7,885 nucleotides of DNA from Lachnospiraceae bacterium UBA3801. Lineage in GTDB: Bacteria; Bacillota; Clostridia; Lachnospirales; Lachnospiraceae. Each line of letters opens with the position of its first letter. The first letter of the stretch is position 1. The stretch covers positions 1-7,885 of the forward strand of contig DFEN01000009.1 of assembly GCA_002368685.1 (NCBI GenBank). The letters run 5' to 3'. The notes under the pieces are model-generated. The model did not search any database and was not told the origin of the DNA. It saw only the letters and a program-made list of their open reading frames with translations. Shown one piece after another: positions 1-6,980 of the stretch. Made by a program: the position numbers and the translations under genes.

Positions 1-805
1 TGTGACCGTGCCACTCAAGCATCTCAGAAGGAACAGCAGAATAATGCTGGAGTGCATAAATGATACCCGATACACTTCTAGGAAGGGCTGCACCAGGATA
101 AGGTACACCAAATCCCATAGTATCGCAGGCACGTATCTTAATTGGTACTCCAGACTCTTTTGATATACGCATAAGCTCTGAGGCAAATGGTACTACGAAG
201 CCATAGATATCAGCTCTTGTTATATCTTCAAAGTGGCATCTTGGGCTAAGTCCGGCTTCGATACAGTCATTAACTATACCAAGGTATTTGTTCATAGCTT
301 CTTTTCTGGTAAGTCCCATCTTGTGGAAGATGTGATAATCAGAACAGCTCATAAGTACGCCGGTTTCTTTGATACCTATAGACTTAACAAGTTCAAAGTC
401 TTTCTTGGAAGCTCTTATCCATGTTGTTAGTTCTGGGAACTTGTAGCCAAGCTCCATACATTTTTCAAGAGCCTTTCTATCTTTTTCAGAATATACGAAG
501 AACTCTGTCTGACGGATCATACCGTTTTCTCCCCCAAGCTCGTGAAGAAGCTTGTAGATATGAACCATCTGCTCTGTTGTATAAGGAGCACGGGACTGCT
601 GTCCATCTCTAAAGGTTGTATCTGTTATAAAGATTTCATCAGGCATGTTCTGAGGAACTCTTCTATAGTTAAATGGAATTTTAGGTATCTCCTCATATGG
701 GAAGATATCCCTGAATAATTCAGGTTCCTTCACATCCTGAAGCTCATAATTATATGGATCCTGTTCAAGTAAGCCGGTTTTTGCACTAAGATTGATTTCT
801 CCCAT
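1..805 (-). CDS. Re-citrate synthase-like HMGL-family enzyme (partial, 3' end beyond window)
   Basis: This is the first 268 codons of a minus-strand gene that runs off the left edge. The family condenses acetyl-CoA with a 2-oxo acid; the closest match I recall is the Re-face citrate synthase of Clostridium kluyveri (oxaloacetate plus acetyl-CoA to citrate, feeding glutamate synthesis), with isopropylmalate and homocitrate synthases as relatives. Visible motifs are DTTFRDGQQ at residues 62-70 (catalytic Arg66, metal-ligand Asp67), HFEDITRADIYGF at 191-203, CDTMG at 228-232, and EWHGH at 264-268, where His266 and His268 would bind the metal. The N-terminal FRDIFPYEEIPKI (31-43) also fits Re-citrate synthases rather than LeuA. 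The ATG at 803-805 is preceded by AAAGGAG with 5-nt spacing. The C-terminal part is not in the window, so LeuA-type regulatory domains cannot be excluded. The HMGL fold is certain; the Re-citrate assignment rests on remembered similarity. Confidence 0.75.
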   Translation of the reverse strand, partial: MGEINLSAKTGLLEQDPYNYELQDVKEPELFRDIFPYEEIPKIPFNYRRVPQNMPDEIFITDTTFRDGQQSRAPYTTEQMVHIYKLLHELGGENGMIRQTEFFVYSEKDRKALEKCMELGYKFPELTTWIRASKKDFELVKSIGIKETGVLMSCSDYHIFHKMGLTRKEAMNKYLGIVNDCIEAGLSPRCHFEDITRADIYGFVVPFASELMRISKESGVPIKIRACDTMGFGVPYPGAALPRSVSGIIYALQHYSAVPSEMLEWHGH

Positions 806-895
806 AATTACTCCTTTACTATCTATGATAATCTTTAATTTCTAAAGTATTCCAAGACATAATATTCATAAAATATAGCCTGCTTATGTTTCCTA

Positions 896-923
896 ATTAT
901 AAAACTATAAAATAATATGTAAA
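896..923 (-). promoter_or_regulatory. Sigma-A-like promoter for the Re-citrate synthase-like gene
   Basis: On the minus strand there is a -35 box TTTACA (918-923, 5 of 6 to consensus), a 16-bp spacer and a perfect -10 box TATAAT (896-901). Transcription would begin near 889, giving a leader of about 84 nt before the ATG at 805. A perfect 8-bp palindrome, TATCGATA (932-939), sits just upstream of the -35 box and could be a small operator, but it is short enough to be chance. No terminator or riboswitch-like structure was recognised in the leader. Confidence 0.6.
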
Positions 924-1005
924 ATGGATAATATCGATACTTATAATCGAGAAAAGTGATTAATGCTAAATGTAGTGCGAATTAATAACAAATAAGTGTT
1001 TCCGA

Positions 1006-1035
1006 TGGTTACGTCTCTATCTACTATGATATAAT
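1006..1035 (+). promoter_or_regulatory. Extended -10 promoter for the DHH phosphoesterase gene
   Basis: A perfect -10 box TATAAT (1030-1035) is preceded by TG at the extended -10 position (TGATATAAT, 1027-1035). The best -35 candidate, TGGTTA (1006-1011, 18-bp spacer), matches consensus at only three positions, which is tolerable with an extended -10. The start site would be near 1042, leaving a leader of about 25 nt that contains the AGGG ribosome binding site. This promoter may also drive the TIR gene, since I saw no convincing promoter between the two genes. Confidence 0.55.
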
Positions 1036-1066
1036 TAGTCCATATTGATAAAGGGTAGGGACTACT

Positions 1067-2587
1067 ATGTTTTTAAAAGAACTTGAAAAGTACGATGACA
1101 TCACTATTCAGTGTCATGATAACCCGGATGCAGATGCGCTGGCTTCCGGTTACGGACTATATTGCTACTATAAAGATAAAGGTAAGAATGTAAAACTAAT
1201 ATACAGTGGCAAGAATCAGATTCAAAAATCCAATCTTCTTATGATGGTTGAGAAACTTTCTATTCCTGTAGAATATATGGAACCGAAAGAAGATATGGCA
1301 GTTAAGGGCTTGCTTATTACCACCGACTGCCAGTACGGTCAGGGCAATGTTACTAAGATACATGCTGACGCTGTAGCCGTCATAGATCATCATCAGGACT
1401 GTAAGCCGGATGTAAAATACAGCTATATTCAGACAGGCATCGGTTCCTGCTCTACTATTGTATGGAATCTTCTTAATGAACATGGCTTCGAGGTGACAGA
1501 TGAAGAGCATCTTGGAACCGCTCTATACTATGGTCTTTATACTGATACCAATCAGTTCTCAGAATTATTCAATCCTGTTGATAAAGATGCTATGGATGGT
1601 ATCGTTCATGATAAATCTATGATTACAGTTTTAAAAAACTGTAACCTCTCTCTTCGCGAACTTGAGATAGCCGGTATAGCTATTCTTCGTTATACATATA
1701 ATGAAGAGTTAGGATTCGGCCTGGTTCATTCTCAGCCTTGCGACCCGAATATACTTGGTCTTATAAGCGACTTTCTATTGCAGGTAGACAAGATAGATAC
1801 CTGTCTTGTTTATAATGAAACAACTGATGGCATCAAACTGTCAGTCAGAAGCTGCATCAGAGAGGTCAATGCCAGCGAGCTTGCGGAATTCCTATGCGAA
1901 GATATGGGATCTGGCGGTGGTCACTTTGATAAAGCAGGCGGTTTTATTAATCAAAAGAAGTTCGAAGAGTCTTATCCGGGTGTTCACACGGAAGCTTACT
2001 TTAATAGCAAGATGATGGAATACTTTGAGAAGTATGAGCTTGTCTATGCTTCAAAATATGAAGCGGATATATCTACTATGAAGCTATATATGAAGAATAA
2101 GCTTCCAATAGGTGTTGCTAAGATGACAGATGTACTTCCGGTTGGTATGCCTATTACAGTCCGTACTATGGAAGGTGATATGGACCTGATAGTTGAAGAT
2201 GATCTCTACGTCATCATAGGTGTAAAAGGTGAAGTATATCCTATCAGAGAAGAGAAGCTTAACAGAACCTATAAGATGCTTGATAAGCCATACGTCTATA
2301 AAGAGTGTGTCATTCGTGATGTATATGTTCCTACTATCAAGAACAGAGTTACAGGAAAGAACCATCTCCTTACGGAGTATGCTAAGACTTATGTTCCTAC
2401 AGGAGATACCATGATATATGCCAGACCTCTTACAAAAGGGGTGAAGGTATTCACTGCCTGGGATCAGGAAAGATATATGCTTGGTAAAGAAGGTGACTAT
2501 CTGGCACTTAGAACAGATGACTATCATGATGTATATGTGGTTGAAAAAGAAGTGTTTGGTATAACGTATAGCGAGGTAAAAGAATAG
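1067..2587 (+). CDS. DHH-family phosphoesterase with tandem C-terminal GDY-type modules
   Basis: The 506-residue product is a DHH/DHHA1 metal-dependent phosphoesterase, a family that includes NrnA-type oligoribonucleases, pAp phosphatases and c-di-AMP/pApA hydrolases. Catalytic motifs are intact: HDNPDAD at 17-23, TTDC at 85-88 (Asp87), IDHHQ at 106-110, GLYTDT at 156-161 (Asp160), and the DHHA1 substrate-binding GSGGGH at 281-286. Typical single-unit NrnA-like enzymes are about 310-340 residues, so residues from about 330 onward are an extension. It appears to hold two related units (about 360-402 and 458-501), each with a Gly-start beta strand, an acidic (G/D)D-(Y/L) turn, a (E/D)VY strand and a closing TY. 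They resemble short PGDYG-type modules of unknown function. The ATG at 1067 follows AGGG by 6 nt. There is no signal peptide or membrane segment, so it is cytoplasmic. The exact substrate cannot be told from sequence. It lies 93 bp before the TIR gene on the same strand. Confidence 0.88.
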   Translation: MFLKELEKYDDITIQCHDNPDADALASGYGLYCYYKDKGKNVKLIYSGKNQIQKSNLLMMVEKLSIPVEYMEPKEDMAVKGLLITTDCQYGQGNVTKIHADAVAVIDHHQDCKPDVKYSYIQTGIGSCSTIVWNLLNEHGFEVTDEEHLGTALYYGLYTDTNQFSELFNPVDKDAMDGIVHDKSMITVLKNCNLSLRELEIAGIAILRYTYNEELGFGLVHSQPCDPNILGLISDFLLQVDKIDTCLVYNETTDGIKLSVRSCIREVNASELAEFLCEDMGSGGGHFDKAGGFINQKKFEESYPGVHTEAYFNSKMMEYFEKYELVYASKYEADISTMKLYMKNKLPIGVAKMTDVLPVGMPITVRTMEGDMDLIVEDDLYVIIGVKGEVYPIREEKLNRTYKMLDKPYVYKECVIRDVYVPTIKNRVTGKNHLLTEYAKTYVPTGDTMIYARPLTKGVKVFTAWDQERYMLGKEGDYLALRTDDYHDVYVVEKEVFGITYSEVKE

Positions 2588-2603
2588 TTCAAAAGGTGAA
2601 CTA
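2585..2603 (+). repeat. Small hairpin 1, overlapping the DHH stop codon
   Basis: A perfect 7-bp inverted repeat, TAGTTCA and TGAACTA, encloses the 5-nt loop AAAGG. The left arm begins with the TAG stop codon of the DHH gene. No T-run follows, so it is not a typical rho-independent terminator. The core sequence recurs 45 nt downstream (see hairpin 2). It could be a protein operator dyad or an RNA element that exposes AAGG in the loop. Confidence 0.65.
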
Positions 2604-2628
2604 ATATTATAGATGTTACATGATTAAG

Positions 2629-2649
2629 ATGGTTCATAAGGTGAACCAT
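2629..2649 (+). repeat. Small hairpin 2, in the leader of the TIR gene
   Basis: A perfect 8-bp inverted repeat, ATGGTTCA and TGAACCAT, encloses the 5-nt loop TAAGG. The 15-base core GTTCA-(A/T)-AAGG-TGAAC is shared with hairpin 1 apart from one base in the loop, and the two cores start 45 nt apart. It ends 18 nt before the AGGGG ribosome binding site of the TIR gene and has no T-run. Its placement between two genes suggests a role in controlling or processing the TIR transcript; this is inference. Confidence 0.7.
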
Positions 2650-2680
2650 AATAATACATAGGACAGAGGGGAAAAGGACT

Positions 2681-5233
2681 ATGGATAACAATTTTAATTT
2701 AAATCCTAATATGAATAATCAGCAGGGATATGGTGCATATAATCCAGGGACACCAGTGGTTCCTCAGTATAAATATGATGCATTTATCAGTTACAGACAT
2801 ACTGACCTTGATATGTTTGTAGCTTCTGAACTTCATAAGTATCTTGAGACATATAAGCCGCCAAAGGCAGCTCTTAAAAACTCTACCAGAGGAAGAATAC
2901 AGAGAGTATTCAGAGATCAGGAGGAACTTCCACTGGTAAGTAATCTTGAAGACCCTATTATCGAAGCTCTTAGAGAATCAGAATATCTTATAGTTATCTG
3001 TTCACCAAGAATCAAAGAATCTGCCTGGTGCAAGAAGGAGATAGATACATTTATCCAGATACACGGTAGGGAGAAGGTTCTCGCGGTTCTTATCGAAGGT
3101 GAACCTGAAGAGTCATTCCCGGATGAACTGGTTAAAGGAAAGAGAAACGTTAAACTTCCTACAGGACAGGTTGTTCAGGAAGATGTTATCGTTGAGCCTC
3201 TTGCTGCTGACTTTAGAGCAGGGGACAAAGCATCTATTAAGAAGAAGATGAAGCAGGAAGCCCTCAGACTTCTTGCACCTATCTACGGGGTAGACTTCGA
3301 TGATCTAAGACAAAGACATAAGGAAAGAAGAACAAGAAAGATTATAGCAGCTACAACATCTGTTGCGGCAGCTGCTATCCTTCTTGCTGTAGCAGCTATC
3401 TTTGTTCTTCTTATGATAAGTGCCCAGAGAGATAAGATTAAGAAGCAGGCTGACAAGCTTATGGAGATGAATGATAAGATAACTGCTCAGGCTAATCAGC
3501 TTACAGATAAGAATGAGATATTGGCAAAGGAACAGGCAAGGAATCTTGCCAATGAAGCAGAGGAATTATACGACGAGAATAGACGTATTGATGCTATTAT
3601 GATGGCTGTGTCATCTTTAACAGACTACGAAGGCGTTCAGATGCCTTATACTGCTAAAGCTTACAGTGTCCTGGCTAAAACTACAAGAGTATATACAGGT
3701 ATATCGGAACGAGCTCCTATAGTTAACGTAGATATGCCGGGACAGATTGAATATTATGATGTTTCATCTGATAGCACTTATGTACTGGCAAGTGATGATT
3801 TAGGTAATATTAAAGTATGGGTAAGACCAACTTATCGTGAAGTTTTTTCGGTATCAGATATGAAACTTTCTTTTTCGTCTACGGGGGCAGGTTTTGTAAG
3901 CGATAAAGAAATTGCCTATATCAAGGAAGATGGAGATATTGTAATACATAATCTTGAGAATGATACAGATGAGACTCTATGCAGCGATATGACTATGTGC
4001 AACACTAACGGACAGTTTGTTATTACGGAAGATTCTTCAAATGTTTATATTTACGATTCTTCGTCAAAAAAATGCATATGGCAGGATACATCTAGTGGTT
4101 TCTCATATTCTTATACTTATGTTGAAACTAATGATAGCACATATACCATTTTCGAATATGAAAATATACTTGATAATGAAGCAAAAACATATGTCACTAT
4201 AGTTGATAATATAAAGGGAGAACTGGTGGATTCTATAGAAATTGGATTTGATACGGTGGACTATGCTGCTTATAATGATGGAATAATATATTTTGGAGGG
4301 ACATATTTGGAAGGTAGTTTACTGGATTATCACAGTTTTATAATGGCCTATGATGTAGATAACAAAACTACAAAATGGTGTAAGAGCACCGATGATCAGT
4401 TGTTTACAAATTATTGTTTAACTGATAATTATCTTGCGGCTTCATCATATAATGATCTATGTAGGTTTAGCTTAGATGATGGAACTATGGTTAGTCAGGA
4501 TAATCTTGGAGAATCTCTTATTTACATAACCTCATCAGGAGATGATGTATGGGGAGTTATTTCGTCAGGAGATAAGTTCTACATGGATTATGCCAAAGAT
4601 ACGTCTTTAGGAATGCCATATATTAAAACTTCAGAATTAAAATCAATAAAAAGCGTTGACTCAACTAACAATTATTTTATTGGAATAAATTCTTTGAATA
4701 ATTCTCTAGTTGAATATGGAAGATTATTTGATGATTCATATGCTGATTATACAGGTAGCATTCCTGAAGAGGATGATGTTGCAATGTATACGGGAACTGA
4801 TGCAGTTGTAAAAGCAAAAGAACTTGGAGTGGAATACTCTGGTACAGTGGAAAAACTATTGATTTATCCAGATACAAGCTACGCAGTTGTTTGCTATAAA
4901 AGCACCAAGATTTCAACATTTGACATTAATACTGGGGATAAATTAGACACTATAGAAGCATTAGGAATGTATGGATGCTATGGAAAAGATGCTGAGGGTA
5001 ACCTTTATGTAAAAGATATGTCGACAGTTTATGCCATAGATCCTGAAGGAATGTTACTGTTTGAGGCATCTTCTATGGTTGGGTTAACGAATGATAAAAA
5101 TCAAATGATTTTTTCATATGTAGGGCTTGATGATAACAATAATAGAGTAGACAAATATTGTACAGTTCCTATATTTTCTACAGACGACTTAATTGCAAAA
5201 GGCAAGAAGATTGTTAAGAACTATAGAAATTAA
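2681..5233 (+). CDS. Membrane-anchored TIR-domain protein with coiled coil and beta-propeller-like C-terminus
   Basis: The 850-residue protein begins with a 30-residue Asn/Gln/Pro/Gly-rich tail. A TIR domain follows (about 31-150): YDAFISYRH at 32-40, RVFRDQEELP at 75-84, ICSPR at 106-110, and SAWCKKE at 114-120, where Glu120 is in the position of the catalytic glutamate of NAD-cleaving TIRs. A family-typical extension (LLAPIYGVDFDDLRQRH, 197-213) precedes a hydrophobic membrane helix at about 221-247, flanked on its N side by KERRTRK, which predicts TIR inside the cell. Residues about 250-295 look like coiled coil. The stretch RNLANEAEELYDENRRIDAI resembles the linker before WD40/propeller repeats in TIR and nSTAND proteins. 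From about 340 to 845, short strands with repeated Asp/Gly turns (YVLASDDLGNIKVW, VYIYDSSSKKCIW) suggest a degenerate beta propeller. Its side of the membrane is uncertain, because it contains at least nine cysteines. The ATG follows AGAGGGG by 9 nt. Role inferred: receptor or effector using NAD. Confidence 0.85.
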   Translation: MDNNFNLNPNMNNQQGYGAYNPGTPVVPQYKYDAFISYRHTDLDMFVASELHKYLETYKPPKAALKNSTRGRIQRVFRDQEELPLVSNLEDPIIEALRESEYLIVICSPRIKESAWCKKEIDTFIQIHGREKVLAVLIEGEPEESFPDELVKGKRNVKLPTGQVVQEDVIVEPLAADFRAGDKASIKKKMKQEALRLLAPIYGVDFDDLRQRHKERRTRKIIAATTSVAAAAILLAVAAIFVLLMISAQRDKIKKQADKLMEMNDKITAQANQLTDKNEILAKEQARNLANEAEELYDENRRIDAIMMAVSSLTDYEGVQMPYTAKAYSVLAKTTRVYTGISERAPIVNVDMPGQIEYYDVSSDSTYVLASDDLGNIKVWVRPTYREVFSVSDMKLSFSSTGAGFVSDKEIAYIKEDGDIVIHNLENDTDETLCSDMTMCNTNGQFVITEDSSNVYIYDSSSKKCIWQDTSSGFSYSYTYVETNDSTYTIFEYENILDNEAKTYVTIVDNIKGELVDSIEIGFDTVDYAAYNDGIIYFGGTYLEGSLLDYHSFIMAYDVDNKTTKWCKSTDDQLFTNYCLTDNYLAASSYNDLCRFSLDDGTMVSQDNLGESLIYITSSGDDVWGVISSGDKFYMDYAKDTSLGMPYIKTSELKSIKSVDSTNNYFIGINSLNNSLVEYGRLFDDSYADYTGSIPEEDDVAMYTGTDAVVKAKELGVEYSGTVEKLLIYPDTSYAVVCYKSTKISTFDINTGDKLDTIEALGMYGCYGKDAEGNLYVKDMSTVYAIDPEGMLLFEASSMVGLTNDKNQMIFSYVGLDDNNNRVDKYCTVPIFSTDDLIAKGKKIVKNYRN

Positions 5234-5270
5234 TGCAATGACTAATTGTTAGAGAAAAAGCATAAAATAG

Positions 5271-5276
5271 TAGAGG
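5271..5276 (+). promoter_or_regulatory. Weakly placed ribosome binding site of the kinase gene
   Basis: The only Shine-Dalgarno-like sequence before the kinase ATG is TAGAGG, separated from the start by 13 nt, longer than the 5-9 nt of most other genes here. No upstream in-frame ATG, GTG or TTG exists before a TAA at 5278-5280, and the protein N-terminus aligns well with Hanks kinases, so the start at 5290 still looks right. The spacing suggests reduced translation of the kinase relative to its neighbours. Confidence 0.45.
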
Positions 5277-5289
5277 TTAACAGATAAAT

Positions 5290-6969
5290 ATGGCTATTGT
5301 AGGTAGTTTTATTGACGGGAAATATGAAATTTTAAAGCTTATTGGAAGGGGAGGTATGTCCAATGTATATGTTGCAATGGATACCAATCTTAATAAACAG
5401 TGGGCGGTTAAGGAAATAATTAGAGATAACTCGGATTCGATGAATCAGATAAAGATTAACAGTATTATTGCTGAAGCTAATCTTATGAAGAAGCTAGATC
5501 ATCCTATGATACCAAGAATTGTAGATATCTTGGATAAAGGTGATGTTATTTATATTGTAATGGATTATATCGAAGGAGAATCTCTAGAAAGTGTGCTGAA
5601 GAAGACTGGACCCTTACCAGAAGAAACTGTCATTAGTATAGGTGAAAGTCTTTGTAATGTATTAGATTATCTACATTCGCTTTCTCCAACGGTTATTTAT
5701 AGAGATTTAAAGCCTGCTAATATTATGCTTACTCCTAATGGTAATATTAAGCTTATTGATTTTGGCATTGCTTATGAAACGGGAAATGAAACATCTACTA
5801 TAGAAAGAAGAGTTGGAACTAAGGGTTACGCCTCACCTGAACAATGCGAAGGAAAACAAACAGATGAAACAAGTGATATCTATTCTTTAGGAATGACTTT
5901 ATTTGAACTTGTTACAGGGAAGAATCCGGCAGAGGAAAGTAAGTCTATTTTTCCAATAAGATATTATAACGATAAGTTATCACCAGGATTAGAAGAAATT
6001 ATAATTAGATGTACTAAAAAAGAAAAGGCTAATAGATATCAATCAATTGGGGAAGTACTATATTCTTTATGGCATTATGAAGAAGCTGATGCAAAATTTA
6101 GAAAGAAACTAAAGAAACGTTTGGTTATAACCATTGTTGCATTAATATTATTTGCTTTATTTTTGATTTCAGGAATCGTAATGAGATATCAATTCGTTAA
6201 ATTAAGGGAAAATGATTATGATTCTCTATTATTAAAAGCTAAAGCAAGCAATAGTCAAGACGAACTAGAATCGTATTGTAAAAAGGCGATAAAGCTTCTT
6301 CCAGGTGATAAAGATGCTTATATTGTACTTATTGATAGGATGAAATCTGATGCTGCTTTTACTGTAGAAGAGGAAAAAACACTCCATAATTTGGTGAATC
6401 ATAATGTAGATGAACTGAAAAAAGACGATTCATATGGGGAACTATGCTACAGAATAGGACATTTATATTGGTATTATTATGATTATGAGAAGGATAACAG
6501 TTGTGATGATAATGCCAATGCTGGTATGAAAATGGCTCTTCCATGGTTTGAAAGGTCCATAGAATACGGAAACAGTACAGATGAATATATGAAATTAAGT
6601 GAAGCATATGTTTCTATAGCAAATTTCAATACTAATATCAATTTAATGATATTGGAGGCAACAGATGCAGGAGAATATAGAGAATACTTTGATAGTTTGA
6701 AAGAATTATTATCTATCGCCGAAAGAGATAATACTGAATTATTAAGCTTGCAAATATATGATACTGTAGTAAATGCTTTAAACCAGTATGCTCATAAGTT
6801 TAAAAATGATGGTGTATCCAAAGAAGAACAAATTGAAGTGCTTGAGAAAGCACTAGCAGGCGCAAAATCTATAGAACCTATGACAGAAAAAACTACTAAT
6901 ATTAAAAAAGATATAGATACTTTTGGCGTTATGGCAAAGAAGATTATTGAACAAGCATACAAAGATTAA
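5290..6969 (+). CDS. Membrane Hanks-type Ser/Thr protein kinase with TPR-like outer domain
   Basis: The 559-residue product has a complete eukaryote-like kinase domain (about 11-262): glycine loop GRGGMSNV at 19-26, ATP lysine Lys41, helix-C Glu62, hinge MDYIEGESL at 91-99, catalytic YRDLKPAN at 137-144 (Asp139, with Tyr in place of the usual His), DFG at 157-159, and activation segment GTKGYASPE at 176-184 with Thr177 as a likely autophosphorylation site. A basic stretch (KFRKKLKKR) precedes one membrane helix at about 279-298, so the kinase is inside and the last 260 residues outside. Bacterial PrkC/PknB kinases carry PASTA repeats there; this one has helical TPR-like sequence instead (for example SYCKKAIKLLPGDKDAY and ALPWFERSIEYGN). 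The TIR gene ends 56 bp upstream; the next gene begins 11 bp downstream with its ribosome binding site overlapping this stop codon, so they are surely cotranscribed. The ligand is unknown. A candidate substrate is the neighbouring TTxL protein (inference). Confidence 0.93.
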   Translation: MAIVGSFIDGKYEILKLIGRGGMSNVYVAMDTNLNKQWAVKEIIRDNSDSMNQIKINSIIAEANLMKKLDHPMIPRIVDILDKGDVIYIVMDYIEGESLESVLKKTGPLPEETVISIGESLCNVLDYLHSLSPTVIYRDLKPANIMLTPNGNIKLIDFGIAYETGNETSTIERRVGTKGYASPEQCEGKQTDETSDIYSLGMTLFELVTGKNPAEESKSIFPIRYYNDKLSPGLEEIIIRCTKKEKANRYQSIGEVLYSLWHYEEADAKFRKKLKKRLVITIVALILFALFLISGIVMRYQFVKLRENDYDSLLLKAKASNSQDELESYCKKAIKLLPGDKDAYIVLIDRMKSDAAFTVEEEKTLHNLVNHNVDELKKDDSYGELCYRIGHLYWYYYDYEKDNSCDDNANAGMKMALPWFERSIEYGNSTDEYMKLSEAYVSIANFNTNINLMILEATDAGEYREYFDSLKELLSIAERDNTELLSLQIYDTVVNALNQYAHKFKNDGVSKEEQIEVLEKALAGAKSIEPMTEKTTNIKKDIDTFGVMAKKIIEQAYKD

Positions 6970-6980
6970 GGGGTGTTTAT

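Noticed and set aside
233..612. Two short plus-strand open frames opposite the citrate synthase-like gene
   Set aside because: They lie antisense within a conserved enzyme with intact motifs and have no ribosome binding site or recognisable product.
2605..2610. TATTAT as a -10 box for the TIR gene
   Set aside because: The sequence 17 bp upstream (GAATAG) does not resemble a -35 box and no TG extension is present.
2585..2649. Rho-independent terminator after the DHH gene
   Set aside because: Neither hairpin is followed by a T-run, and the stems are short with moderate GC.
3085..3105. GGTTC/GAACC inverted repeat inside the TIR coding region, similar to the intergenic hairpins
   Set aside because: The stem is only 5 bp with an 11-nt loop, the AAGGTGAACC match is explained by Glu-Gly-Glu codons, and the spacing differs from the true pair.
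5239..5268. Possible internal promoter before the kinase gene (TAAAAT at 5263-5268)
   Set aside because: The -10 is 5 of 6, but no acceptable -35 exists at 16-18 bp; the TTGTTA at 5246 is only 11 bp away.
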